A stretch of 64,000 bases of DNA, taken from assembly GCF_001428665.1 (NCBI RefSeq), contig NZ_LMIJ01000011.1, forward strand, positions 664,251 to 728,250, given 5' to 3'. Of this stretch, positions 8,164-16,251 are shown in pieces (positions within the stretch are counted from its first letter, which is position 1; every line of letters begins with the position of its first letter). The position numbers and the translations under genes were made by a program. The notes under the pieces were generated by a model that had not been told where the DNA came from, did not search any database, and was given only the letters and a program-made list of their open reading frames with translations. This DNA comes from Acidovorax sp. Root219. Its GTDB lineage: Bacteria; Pseudomonadota; Gammaproteobacteria; Burkholderiales; Burkholderiaceae_C.

Positions 8164-8832
8164 ATGCTGCGCCTTCTCATCCTGATCCTGCTGTTGGCCA
8201 ATGGCGGCTACTACGCCTGGTCGCAGGGGCATCTGCGCGAATGGGGCTTTGCGCCAGTGCAGGAGGGCGAGCCCCAGCGCATGGGCCAGCAGCTGCGCCC
8301 TGACACCTTGCAGATCCTGCGGGCCAGGCCGACCAACCCCGCCCCGCCAGTTCCCGTGTCCGAGGCCACGCCACCCGCGGGCACCGCGGCCGAATGCCTG
8401 CAGGCCGGCGTGCTCGACGAACGGCAGGCCGAAGCCGTGCGCACGGCGGCAGCCGCTCTGCCCCAGGGCAGCTGGGTGCTCGAATCGACACCCACGCCGG
8501 CCCGCTGGATGGTCTACATGGGCCGTTTCGAAGACCAGGAGACCCTGGACAAGAAGCGCGCGGAGTTGCGTGCCCGCAAGGTCGACTTCGACCGCCCCGG
8601 CGGCACGCTGGAGATCGGCCTGTCACTGGGCCGTTTCACCACGGAGGACGCGGCCAAGCGCGAGCTGGCGTCACTGGGCGAAAAAGGCGTGCGCACCGCC
8701 CGGGTGATCCAGGAGCGCACCGAAACCCCCGGCTTCACGCTGCGCCTGCCCGCCGTGACCGATGCGCTGCGCTCGCAACTCGACACGCTGCGCAGCGCAC
8801 TGGCCGGCAAGGCGCTGCGCAGTTGCAGCTGA
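8164..8832 (+). CDS. SPOR domain-containing membrane protein
   Basis: A 222-residue protein with an N-terminal membrane helix (MLRLLILILLLANGGYYAW), a proline-rich periplasmic linker, and a C-terminal region (about 115-185) with two alpha/beta repeats of the SPOR type: WMVYMGRFEDQETLDKK and IGLSLGRFTTEDAAKRE. SPOR domains bind denuded peptidoglycan at the division site. I chose the ATG at 8164, preceded by GAAGGAT, over longer in-frame starts inside birA. Co-directional with birA, 13 bp downstream, so probably one transcript. Confidence 0.8.
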   Translation: MLRLLILILLLANGGYYAWSQGHLREWGFAPVQEGEPQRMGQQLRPDTLQILRARPTNPAPPVPVSEATPPAGTAAECLQAGVLDERQAEAVRTAAAALPQGSWVLESTPTPARWMVYMGRFEDQETLDKKRAELRARKVDFDRPGGTLEIGLSLGRFTTEDAAKRELASLGEKGVRTARVIQERTETPGFTLRLPAVTDALRSQLDTLRSALAGKALRSCS

Positions 8833-8911
8833 GCTGAGCTGCCGGCGCCTGCAGGCTCTGCACGCGGTGGCGCTCGATGCCGTTCCCTTTTTCCTTTGCG
8901 AACCTGATCCC

Positions 8912-9655
8912 ATGACCGAAGAAGCCTCTTCCATCCAATGTGGCGAGCACGGAGAAGCCACGCCCACCTATGTCTGCGGGCACCTGCACCGCCACCCCGC
9001 GCAGCGCTGGTTCTGCGACGCCCCCGAGGCCGACTACCCCTTCCCCGACGCCTGGTGCGCCACTTGCAATGCCGAGTTGGTGAAGGAAGGCGGCGAGTGG
9101 AACGACCGCAACGAGGGCTGTCTGGACCTCAAGATCCTGTGCCACCACTGCTACCAGGGCTCCATGGCCCAGAGCATTGGCGCCATGCCCGAGCCGCAAC
9201 TGCACGCCTGGGAAGACGCGGTGGTCGATGCCCACCATGCGCTGGTGCACAAGCAGCAGGCGCTCGAATCCGACCACGGCATCTCGCGCTTCGAGCGCTG
9301 GGACTACGACCAGGCGCAAGGCACGCTGACCTTCTCGCACGAGGGGGCTCCCCGGGTCGTGGCGGACATCGAGTTCATCGGCTCGGTCTCCAAGGCCAGC
9401 GGCACCTGGCTCTGGGCCTGGGCGAACTTCAGCCACCATGCCAAGGTGAGCACCCGCATCCCTGCGGTGCGCGAGTGGGGCGAGGTCCAAGGCTTTCTGC
9501 CGCTGACCGTGCCCCGCTGGGATGCGGACGTGACGGACGGCTGGGAGCTTTCGGGCGTGGCCGCGCAGGTGCTCGGTGCGCGCGGGGTGTACCGGGCGCC
9601 CACGGACAATGGCTACCTCTTCATGGCGTTGATGTCGGTGCGGGCGGTAGGGTAG
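8912..9655 (+). CDS. DUF6882-like protein with Cys/His-rich N-terminal half
   Basis: A 247-residue cytoplasmic protein. The N-terminal 75 residues hold several Cys/His pairs (CGEHGE, CGHLHRH, CATCNAE, CHHCYQG), which could bind zinc. The C-terminal half has the pattern RFERWDYDQAQGTLTF followed by WLWAWAN and ends YLFMALMS, resembling DUF6882, a family reported in bacterial toxin/immunity contexts. I cannot assign a function. The ATG at 8912 is taken as the start, since the 79-bp gap after the SPOR gene holds no better one. A terminator-like hairpin follows directly. Confidence 0.6.
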   Translation: MTEEASSIQCGEHGEATPTYVCGHLHRHPAQRWFCDAPEADYPFPDAWCATCNAELVKEGGEWNDRNEGCLDLKILCHHCYQGSMAQSIGAMPEPQLHAWEDAVVDAHHALVHKQQALESDHGISRFERWDYDQAQGTLTFSHEGAPRVVADIEFIGSVSKASGTWLWAWANFSHHAKVSTRIPAVREWGEVQGFLPLTVPRWDADVTDGWELSGVAAQVLGARGVYRAPTDNGYLFMALMSVRAVG

Positions 9656-9658
9656 CTT

Positions 9659-9682
9659 TGGGATGGCGCCTGTGCCATCCCA
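9659..9682. terminator. Hairpin between convergent genes, probable bidirectional terminator
   Basis: TGGGATGGC at 9659-9667 pairs perfectly with GCCATCCCA at 9674-9682 over a six-base loop. It occupies the 33-bp gap between the stop of the DUF6882-like gene and the stop of the convergent Bug receptor gene. There is no long T-run on either side. Confidence 0.6.
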
Positions 9683-9688
9683 GGGCCT

Positions 9689-10657
9689 TCAGTCCAGCAC
9701 GATGCGCGCGAAACGGCTCACGCGCCGCATCTTGTCGACTTCCTTGCGGATCTGCGCGCCGAACTCCTCGGGCAGGCTGCCGGAGCCGAAGAGACCCTGG
9801 TCCGCCAGCTGGGTCTTGACGCTGGGTTCCTGCAGCACGGCGGCCACGGCATCGCGCCACTGCCTGGCCATGGCGGCTGGCATGCCCGCTGGCGCCACCA
9901 GGCCGAACCACGACGGGTCGTTGCTGGAAAACAGGCTCAGCTCGGCATAGGTGGGCACCGTGGGCAGCACCGCCAGCCGCTCCTTCCACGACACGGCCAG
10001 TGCCCTCAGCCGGCCGGCCTGGATGTGCGGCAGGGAGGAGGCCACCTGGTCGAAATAAACGGGTACCTTGCCGCTCACCACGTCGGCCAGCGCCGGTGAC
10101 GCGCCCCGGTAGGGCACATGGGTCATGAAGGTGTTGGTGGTGCTCTTGAGCAGCTCGCCCCACATGTGGCCGATGGTGCCATTGCCGGGCGAGGCATAGG
10201 CCACCTTGCCGGGTTGCGCCTTCACGTAGCGGATGAACTGCGCGAAATCCCGCGCCGGCAGGTCGGGGTGCACCACCAGCACGCCGGGGGCCTTCACGAT
10301 TTCGGTGATGGGCGTGAAGGCGTCGATGTTGTAGGGCAGGTGGCGGTAGACCGCAGGGTTGACACCGTGCGTGGACAGCGTGGCGATGCCCAGTGTCAGC
10401 CCATCGGGCGCGGCGGCCGCGACCTCGGTCATGCAGGTGGCGCCCCCCGCGCCGGGGCGATTCTCCACGGTGATGGGCCGCTGCATCCGCTGCGACAGCG
10501 GGCCGGCGATGGCGCGTGCCGTGATGTCGGTGGCACCGCCCGCTGCAAACGGAACCAGCAGCCGCACCGGGCGCGTATCGGCCGTGGATTGGGCCCATGC
10601 GTGGCCTGCAGCCCATGGAATGGGGAATGCCCCGGCCAACAGAGTGCGTCGTTTCAT
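9689..10657 (-). CDS. Bug-family (TctC) tripartite tricarboxylate transporter substrate-binding protein
   Basis: A 322-residue periplasmic receptor. The N terminus MKRRTLLAGAFPIPWAAG with AWAQ is a signal peptide. Mature motifs are RLLVPFAAGGATDITAR, the Bug ligand-carboxylate loop, then NRPGAGG, HVPYRGASPAL and YFDQVASSLP. Upstream in-frame codons (to 10768) lack a signal-peptide-compatible start, so I use the ATG at 10657. No membrane components (TctA/TctB) are nearby, as is usual for the expanded orphan Bug genes of Comamonadaceae and Bordetella. It is a close paralogue of the Bug gene at 18524-19489. Ligand unknown. Confidence 0.9.
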   Translation of the reverse strand: MKRRTLLAGAFPIPWAAGHAWAQSTADTRPVRLLVPFAAGGATDITARAIAGPLSQRMQRPITVENRPGAGGATCMTEVAAAAPDGLTLGIATLSTHGVNPAVYRHLPYNIDAFTPITEIVKAPGVLVVHPDLPARDFAQFIRYVKAQPGKVAYASPGNGTIGHMWGELLKSTTNTFMTHVPYRGASPALADVVSGKVPVYFDQVASSLPHIQAGRLRALAVSWKERLAVLPTVPTYAELSLFSSNDPSWFGLVAPAGMPAAMARQWRDAVAAVLQEPSVKTQLADQGLFGSGSLPEEFGAQIRKEVDKMRRVSRFARIVLD

Positions 10658-10768
10658 CGGGGGCCTTGTCGGTAGTGAAAGGCCCATTCTGGAGAGTTGG
10701 TGCCGCCGTGGATAACGACGTTTGGCACTCAGCATAGTCCTGGCAGGAATGTCCCGGTCGTGCCGCAC

Positions 10769-11809
10769 CTACAGCGGGATGGCCCGCGTCTCGCCGTGCC
10801 GCATCAGCCACACGCGCTCCGCGGGCACGCCGCGCTCGGCCAGGGCAGTGGCCAGGTCGCGCGGCGGGTGGTCGAAGGCCTCCTGGGTGAGTGCAAAGGT
10901 GCCCCAGTGCACGCCCATGGCCTGGCGCGCCTGCACGTCCAGCATCAGCTGCACGGCGTCGGCCGGGTTCACGTGCATGGGCTTCATGAAGTCGCGCGGC
11001 AGGTAGGCGCCGATCGGCAGGGCCAGAAAATCGACGGCACCGATGCGCTGGCGGATGGCCTTGAAGTCGTCGCTGTAGCCCGTGTCGCCCGGAAACAGGA
11101 AGCGCCAGGGCCCTGCCGCATCGGGCCGGCTCCACTCGAGCAGGTAGCCGCCCCAGAGCGAGGCATTGGTGTCGTTCAGGCTGCGGCGGCTCCAGTGCTG
11201 GGCGGGAGTGAAGTGCACGCGCACGCCAGGCGCCAGCTCCACGGACTCCCACCAGCCGAGTTCGGTGGTGCTGTCCATTCCGCGCTGCACGAACCAGTCC
11301 TTGAGCCCCATGGGCACTATGAAGCGCGGGTTCTGCCCCGCTGCCCTCAGGCGCTTCAAGGTGGCGCTGCACAGGTGGTCGTAGTGGTTGTGCGAGACCA
11401 GCACCGCATCGATGCGTGGCAACTGTTCGGGCGTGAGCGGCGGCGGCACGCGCCGCGGGGCGCCAAAGCGCCCCAGCGGACCGGCATGGCTGGCCAGCGT
11501 GGGGTCGATCAGCACGTTCAGCCCCGCCACCTGCAGCAGCATGGAGACATGGCCCAGCCAGGTGACCAGCGGCGCCTCGTGCCTTTGCGCCAGCAGTGCA
11601 TGGTCCACGGGCTGCGTCCAGTCGCGCACGAAGCGCGCGTAGCCCCCCGCGGGCTCGGAGCGGGGCTTGAAGTCGCCGCGCAGCGAGCGCCAGGCCATCT
11701 CGTACCAGGGGAAGTTGCCGATCACGACCCCCGCATCGGTGTTGCGAAAGCGGCGCGGTGGCGAAGCGGGAGAAGCAGGCATGGGGTATCCGGCAGAACG
11801 GGATTTCAT
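10769..11809 (-). CDS. MBL-fold hydrolase, UlaG / NAPE-PLD-like
   Basis: A 346-residue metallo-beta-lactamase-fold protein. It begins with WLGHVSMLLQVAGLNVLIDPT, then the zinc motif SHNHYDHL (HxHxDH), GDTGYSDDF, and a late HWGTF histidine, the arrangement seen in UlaG-like lactonases and NAPE-type phospholipase D. An N-terminal FPWYEMAWRSLRGDF segment is typical of the larger bacterial NAPE-PLD-like branch. An alternative start is the ATG at 11782 (MPASPASPP), giving 337 residues; neither start has a clear ribosome-binding site. It lies 52 bp downstream of the histidine kinase on the same strand. Substrate unknown. Confidence 0.8.
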   Translation of the reverse strand: MKSRSAGYPMPASPASPPRRFRNTDAGVVIGNFPWYEMAWRSLRGDFKPRSEPAGGYARFVRDWTQPVDHALLAQRHEAPLVTWLGHVSMLLQVAGLNVLIDPTLASHAGPLGRFGAPRRVPPPLTPEQLPRIDAVLVSHNHYDHLCSATLKRLRAAGQNPRFIVPMGLKDWFVQRGMDSTTELGWWESVELAPGVRVHFTPAQHWSRRSLNDTNASLWGGYLLEWSRPDAAGPWRFLFPGDTGYSDDFKAIRQRIGAVDFLALPIGAYLPRDFMKPMHVNPADAVQLMLDVQARQAMGVHWGTFALTQEAFDHPPRDLATALAERGVPAERVWLMRHGETRAIPL

Positions 11810-11861
11810 GATGCCTGAAACCGGTCCTTCCGGCTGCTGCCTCGGGCCGATGGCCCTGGTT

Positions 11862-13310
11862 TCAGGCGGGCGCGTGCTCGCTGGCCGCAAAGCGCACGCT
11901 GAAGCGCGCCCCCGGCGGCTGCATGCCGGGGTGGGCATCTTCGAGCACCACCTCGGCCCCGTGCTTGCGCGCGATCTCCAGCACGATGGGCAGGCCCAGG
12001 CCCGATCCGTCCGCATCGCTGCCCAGCGCGCGGTAGAAGGGCTGGAACACCAGGTCGCGCTCGGACTCGGGCACGCCCGGCCCCGAGTCCTCCACCTGCA
12101 GCAGCAGCACGCGGCCGAAGGTGTCGGCCAGCACGCGCGCGGTGACCACGCCGGGCCTGTCGGGGGTCGACGGGGTGTAGTTGAGCGCGTTGTCCACCAG
12201 GTTGCGCACCAGCTCCTTGAGCAGAGTCGGGTTGCCGTCCACCCAGACACCGGGCGAGCCCGGTTCGGCGCCGTCGTAGCCCAGGTCGATGTGCTTTTCG
12301 AGCGCGCGCGGCACGGAGTCGCGCACCACCTCGATGGCCAGGCGCGCCAGGTCGCAGGGCTGGCGCGCAAAACCCACGCCGCTGCCTTCGGCGCGTGCCA
12401 GGGCCAGCAGCTGGTTGACGGTGTGCGTAGCGCGGATGCTGGAGCGGCCGATCTGCTGCAGCGAGCGCTTGAGTTCTTCGGTGCTGGTGCCCTCGCGTTG
12501 CGCCAGGTCGGCCTGCATGCGCAGGCCCGCCAGAGGCGTCTTGAGCTGGTGGGCGGCATCGGCCAAAAAGCGTTTTTGCGTGGCCAGCGAGTCGTGCAGG
12601 CGCGTGAGCAGGTCGTTCACCGAGGCGACCAGCGGCGCCACTTCCAGCGGCACGGTGCGGTCGTCCAGCGGCGAGAGGTCGTCCGGGTTGCGCGCGCGGA
12701 TGCGCTGCTCCAGCTGGTTCAGCGGCTGAATGCCGCGCGCCAGCGCCAGCCAGACCAGCAGCACGGCCAGCGGCAGGATCACGAACTGCGGCAGCATCAC
12801 GCCCTTGATGATCTCGGTGGCCAGCACGCTGCGCTTCTCACGGGTCTCGGCCACCTGCACCAGGGCCAGCGGGCTGTCCTTGAGGGCCAGGCGCACCCAG
12901 ATGTAGGCCACGCGGATGTCGATGCCGCGCAGCTCGGCATCGCGCAGGCGCACCTCGCCGGGCATGGGCACTTCGTCGGAAGGGGGCGCTGGCAGTTCGC
13001 GCTCGCCCGAGAGGAATTCGCCGCCCACGCCCTTGACCTGGTAGTACACCACGTCGGAATCGTCGGCGCGCAGGATCTCGCTGGCGGGCTGGGGCAGGTT
13101 GAACTGCACCGTGCCCTTCTGTATGCCCACGAGCTGCGCCAGCGCGTGGGCGTTGTACTCCAGCGCGCGGTCGAAGGGCTTGTTGGCCAGGCCCTGGGCC
13201 ACCAGCCAGGTCAGCGCCAGGCTAACCGGCCACAGCAGCAGCAGCGGGGTGAGCATCCAGTCCAGGATCTCGCCAAACAGGGAGCGCTGCTCGCGCTGGA
13301 AGATTTTCAA
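11862..13310 (-). CDS. Sensor histidine kinase, TctE-like
   Basis: A 482-residue membrane kinase. There are two membrane helices (about residues 19-41 and 172-192) flanking a roughly 130-residue periplasmic sensor of the 2CSK/TctE type, then a HAMP-like linker. The HisKA box FLADAAHQLKTPLAG places the phospho-accepting histidine at 254, and the ATPase motifs NLVDNALNYT, VEDSGPGVP and GSGLGLPIV are intact. I take the TTG at 13310 as the start because it lies just past the end of the response regulator and precedes the first helix; the longer frame would run into that gene. It forms a pair with the upstream regulator and may sense tricarboxylate-like ligands, by family analogy only. Confidence 0.88.
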   Translation of the reverse strand: MKIFQREQRSLFGEILDWMLTPLLLLWPVSLALTWLVAQGLANKPFDRALEYNAHALAQLVGIQKGTVQFNLPQPASEILRADDSDVVYYQVKGVGGEFLSGERELPAPPSDEVPMPGEVRLRDAELRGIDIRVAYIWVRLALKDSPLALVQVAETREKRSVLATEIIKGVMLPQFVILPLAVLLVWLALARGIQPLNQLEQRIRARNPDDLSPLDDRTVPLEVAPLVASVNDLLTRLHDSLATQKRFLADAAHQLKTPLAGLRMQADLAQREGTSTEELKRSLQQIGRSSIRATHTVNQLLALARAEGSGVGFARQPCDLARLAIEVVRDSVPRALEKHIDLGYDGAEPGSPGVWVDGNPTLLKELVRNLVDNALNYTPSTPDRPGVVTARVLADTFGRVLLLQVEDSGPGVPESERDLVFQPFYRALGSDADGSGLGLPIVLEIARKHGAEVVLEDAHPGMQPPGARFSVRFAASEHAPA

Positions 13311-13347
13311 GGTGTGGGGTGAAGAGCTGCAAGTGCCGGGGGAAGGG

Positions 13348-14022
13348 TCAGCCTGGGATTTTTTCCAGACAGTAGCCCAGACCGCGCACCGTGGCAATGC
13401 GGATCGGGCCGCGCTCGATCTTCTTGCGCAGGCGGTGGATATACACCTCGATGGCGTTGTTGCTCACTTCCTCGCCCCACTCGCACAGGCGCTCGACCAA
13501 CTGCTCCTTGCTCACCAGGCGCCCGGCGCGCTGCAGCAGCACCTCCAGCAGGCCGAGCTCGCGCGCCGACAGCTCCACCATCTTGCCGTCGATGGTGGCC
13601 ACCCGGCCCGCCTGGTCGTACACCAGCGGGCCGTGCTTGATGGCGCTGCTGGTGCCACCCATGCCGCGGCGTGTGAGGGCGCGCACGCGGGCTTCGAGCT
13701 CCTGCAGGCTGAAGGGCTTGGCCATGTAGTCGTCGGCCCCGAAATCCAGGCCCTTGACGCGCTCCTCCACGCTGTCGGCCGCAGTAAGAATCAGCACCGG
13801 CAGCGCCGAGCCGCGGCTGCGCAGCTTCTTGAGCACTTCCAGCCCATGCATGCGCGGCAGGCCCAGGTCCAGGATCAGCAGGTCGAACTCGTTGTTGGTC
13901 AGCAGCGCGGCATCGGCCTCGCTGCCGCTGGCCACATGGTCCACCACGGCGCCGGAGCTGCGCAGGGTGCGCAGCAGGCCATCGGCCAGCACCTGGTCGT
14001 CTTCGGCGATGAGAATGCGCAT
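13348..14022 (-). CDS. OmpR-family response regulator, TctD-like
   Basis: A 224-residue two-domain regulator. The receiver has acidic residues at 8-9, the phospho-acceptor Asp52 in LDLGLPRMHG, and the lysine in DDYMAKPF. The C-terminal winged helix ends NNAIEVYIHRLRKKI and IATVRGLGYCL, typical of OmpR/PhoB DNA-binding domains. AGGAG lies just upstream of the ATG at 14022. The cognate kinase follows on the same strand. The promoter region (123 bp) is shared with an unrelated, divergent two-component pair. Confidence 0.92.
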   Translation of the reverse strand: MRILIAEDDQVLADGLLRTLRSSGAVVDHVASGSEADAALLTNNEFDLLILDLGLPRMHGLEVLKKLRSRGSALPVLILTAADSVEERVKGLDFGADDYMAKPFSLQELEARVRALTRRGMGGTSSAIKHGPLVYDQAGRVATIDGKMVELSARELGLLEVLLQRAGRLVSKEQLVERLCEWGEEVSNNAIEVYIHRLRKKIERGPIRIATVRGLGYCLEKIPG

Positions 14023-14144
14023 GCGGGTGTCTCCTGGTGGGTGGCCCGTGGGCAGGCCTTGTCGTGTGTTGGATTCTAGGGCGTGCCATCGGTTCACCCT
14101 GGCCTTTGGCTGGTTGCAAGCCTGGCGCATGGACAATGCGCGCC

Positions 14145-14801
14145 ATGCACATCCTGCTCATCGAAGACGACCTGGACCTGGGACAGGCGCTGCTGCAGGC
14201 CCTGCAGCTCGATGGCTTCACCGTGCAGTGGCTGCGCAGCGCGGCGGCGACGCCGCCCGTGCCCGATGCCGACGAGGTGGACGCCGTGCTGCTCGACCTG
14301 ACCCTGCCCGATGGCCATGGCATGGTGCTGCTGCGCCGCTGGCGCCGCGCCGGCATGGCGCTGCCCGTGATCGTGATCACGGCCCGCACGGCGCTGCAGG
14401 ACCGGATCGATGGCCTGGACGGCGGGGCCGACGACTACGTGCTCAAGCCCTTCCACGTGCCCGAGCTGCTGTCGCGGCTGCATGCGCTGCTGCGCCGCAG
14501 CGCCCGGCAGACCCATGGCGAATGGACGCTGGGCGCTCTGAGGATTGCGCCGCGCCGGCACGAGGCCTGGCTGCAGGAGGTGCCGCTGGCCCTGTCGCCG
14601 CGCGAGTTCCGGCTGCTGCTGGAGCTGGCGCGGGAGCCCGGTACGGTGATCGCCAAGAACGTGCTGGCCCAGCGCCTGGAACCGCTGGGCGACGCCCTGG
14701 ACGCCGCCACGCTGGAGGTGCACGTCTCCAACCTGCGCAAGAAGATCGGTGGGGAGCGCATCGCGACCGTGCGCGGCGTGGGTTACCGGCTGCAGCCATG
14801 A
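14145..14801 (+). CDS. OmpR-family response regulator, QseB/PmrA-like
   Basis: A 218-residue regulator with receiver residues EDD (8-10 region), Asp51 in LLDLTLPDGHG, and DDYVLKPF. The winged-helix output domain ends LEVHVSNLRKKIG and RIATVRGVGYRL. The receiver loop near residues 33-44 is unusually short and proline-rich (AAATPPVPDADEVD). I choose the ATG at 14145, where homologues begin (MHILLIEDD). It overlaps the kinase gene by four bases (ATGA at 14798-14801), so the two are translationally coupled. Confidence 0.92.
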   Translation: MHILLIEDDLDLGQALLQALQLDGFTVQWLRSAAATPPVPDADEVDAVLLDLTLPDGHGMVLLRRWRRAGMALPVIVITARTALQDRIDGLDGGADDYVLKPFHVPELLSRLHALLRRSARQTHGEWTLGALRIAPRRHEAWLQEVPLALSPREFRLLLELAREPGTVIAKNVLAQRLEPLGDALDAATLEVHVSNLRKKIGGERIATVRGVGYRLQP

Positions 14802-16198
14802 CGAGGCCTGTGCTGCAGCAACGCTGGTGGGGCCCCAGCCTCACGCGCCGGACACTGCTGGCCTTGCTGGCGGCCATGGCCCTGGTGTGGCTGGTGCTGC
14901 TGGCCCAGGAGGCCCACCGACACTATGCAGCGATGGACGCCAACCCCGGGGTGCACCAGCTGGCACAAGGCCTGGCGTCCCCGCTGCGTGCCATGCCCGA
15001 TGGCGCCGAGGCGCGTGCCCTCGTGAGCGGCATGGCCCAGACCCTCAACGCCATGCGCAGCGGCACGGCGCTGCTACAGGGCGACGTGCTGCTCATGCAA
15101 CTGCAGGACACGCATGGGCAACTGCTGCACAGCAGCTCGGCCGAGGTTGCGGCGGTGCCCCTGGCAGGACCTTCGGGCCATGCGCAGATGGAGATTGCCG
15201 GGCGGCCGCACTGGGCGGCCTGGGAATCGGCTGGCGATTGGCGCGTGCTGGTGGCCGAGCCGCGGCTGCCGGATGCGCGCCTGCTGGGCTTCATCGGGGA
15301 AGATCTGGCCATGTCGGTGCTGCTGGCGTTTCCGCTGGTGTGCCTTCCGCTGTGGCTGGCCGTGCGCACCGGCCTGCGCCCGCTGGAGCGGCTCGGGGCC
15401 CAGATCGCTGCACGCTCGGCACAGGACCTGAGGCCCTTGCAGGGCCTGCCCCGCGAGCGGGAGTTGCAGGGGCTGGCCCAATCGTTCGACGCCTTGCTCG
15501 AGCGGTTGCGTGCGCACCTGGCGCGCGAGAAGGCCCTGGTGCATGACGCGGCCCACGAACTGCGCACACCCATGGCGGTGATCGCCGCCCAGGCCCACGT
15601 TTTGCTGCAAGCGCCAGAGGGGCCGGTGCGGGACCAGGCCGCCGAGGCGTTGGTGCGCGCCCTGCAGCGCGCTGCACACCTGAGTGAGCAGTTGCTCACT
15701 CTGGCTGCGCTGGAGGAATCCCCCCTCCCGCAGACCACTCCGCTGGACCTCGTGGCTTTGCTTCAGGACGGTGTAGCCGAGCGCAGCCGCTGTGCGGACG
15801 ACCTGGGGGTGGAGCTGTCGCTGGAGGGGCCGGACCGCTGGGTTCTGCCGCTTGACCGCCAGTTGCTGTGGTCGGCGCTGGGCAATGTGCTGGACAACGC
15901 CTTGCGGCATGGATGCGGGCCTGGGGCGGGGCGCGAAGTGCTGGTGCGGGTCATGCAGCAGGGCCAGGAGGTGGTGGTGTGGATCGCCGACGACGGGCCG
16001 GGCATCGGTGTGGACGAGCAGGCACAGGTGTTCGAGCGCTTCTGGCGCTCGCCGCATGCGGGCAGAAGTGGCTCGGGCCTGGGGCTCACCATTGCGCGCC
16101 AGGCGCTGGGGCAACTGGGTGGCAGCGTCACCCTGGGGCCAGGCCTGCATGGGCGCGGCGCGGGCTTCACGCTGCGCTGGCCCATGGCCTTTGGCTGA
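14798..16198 (+). CDS. Sensor histidine kinase, QseC/PmrB-like
   Basis: A 466-residue inner-membrane kinase with helices at about residues 18-36 and 170-189 bracketing a periplasmic region of about 130 residues, then a HAMP domain. The H-box VHDAAHELRTPMAVI puts the phospho-accepting histidine at 253; NVLDNALRHG, IADDGPGIG and GSGLGLTIA complete the ATPase. The periplasmic sensor carries no recognisable ligand motif. Partner of the upstream QseB-like regulator; the head-to-head placement against the TctD/TctE-like pair puts two signalling systems on one intergenic region. Confidence 0.9.
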   Translation: MTRPVLQQRWWGPSLTRRTLLALLAAMALVWLVLLAQEAHRHYAAMDANPGVHQLAQGLASPLRAMPDGAEARALVSGMAQTLNAMRSGTALLQGDVLLMQLQDTHGQLLHSSSAEVAAVPLAGPSGHAQMEIAGRPHWAAWESAGDWRVLVAEPRLPDARLLGFIGEDLAMSVLLAFPLVCLPLWLAVRTGLRPLERLGAQIAARSAQDLRPLQGLPRERELQGLAQSFDALLERLRAHLAREKALVHDAAHELRTPMAVIAAQAHVLLQAPEGPVRDQAAEALVRALQRAAHLSEQLLTLAALEESPLPQTTPLDLVALLQDGVAERSRCADDLGVELSLEGPDRWVLPLDRQLLWSALGNVLDNALRHGCGPGAGREVLVRVMQQGQEVVVWIADDGPGIGVDEQAQVFERFWRSPHAGRSGSGLGLTIARQALGQLGGSVTLGPGLHGRGAGFTLRWPMAFG

Positions 16199-16251
16199 GC
16201 CAAAGGTTCGGCTTCCAACAATCGGGCATCTTCTTTTTTGCACGAGATGCC

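Noticed and set aside
13754-14797. Upstream extension of the QseC-like kinase frame
   Set aside because: It runs out of frame through the response regulator; the coupled ATGA at 14798 is the expected start.
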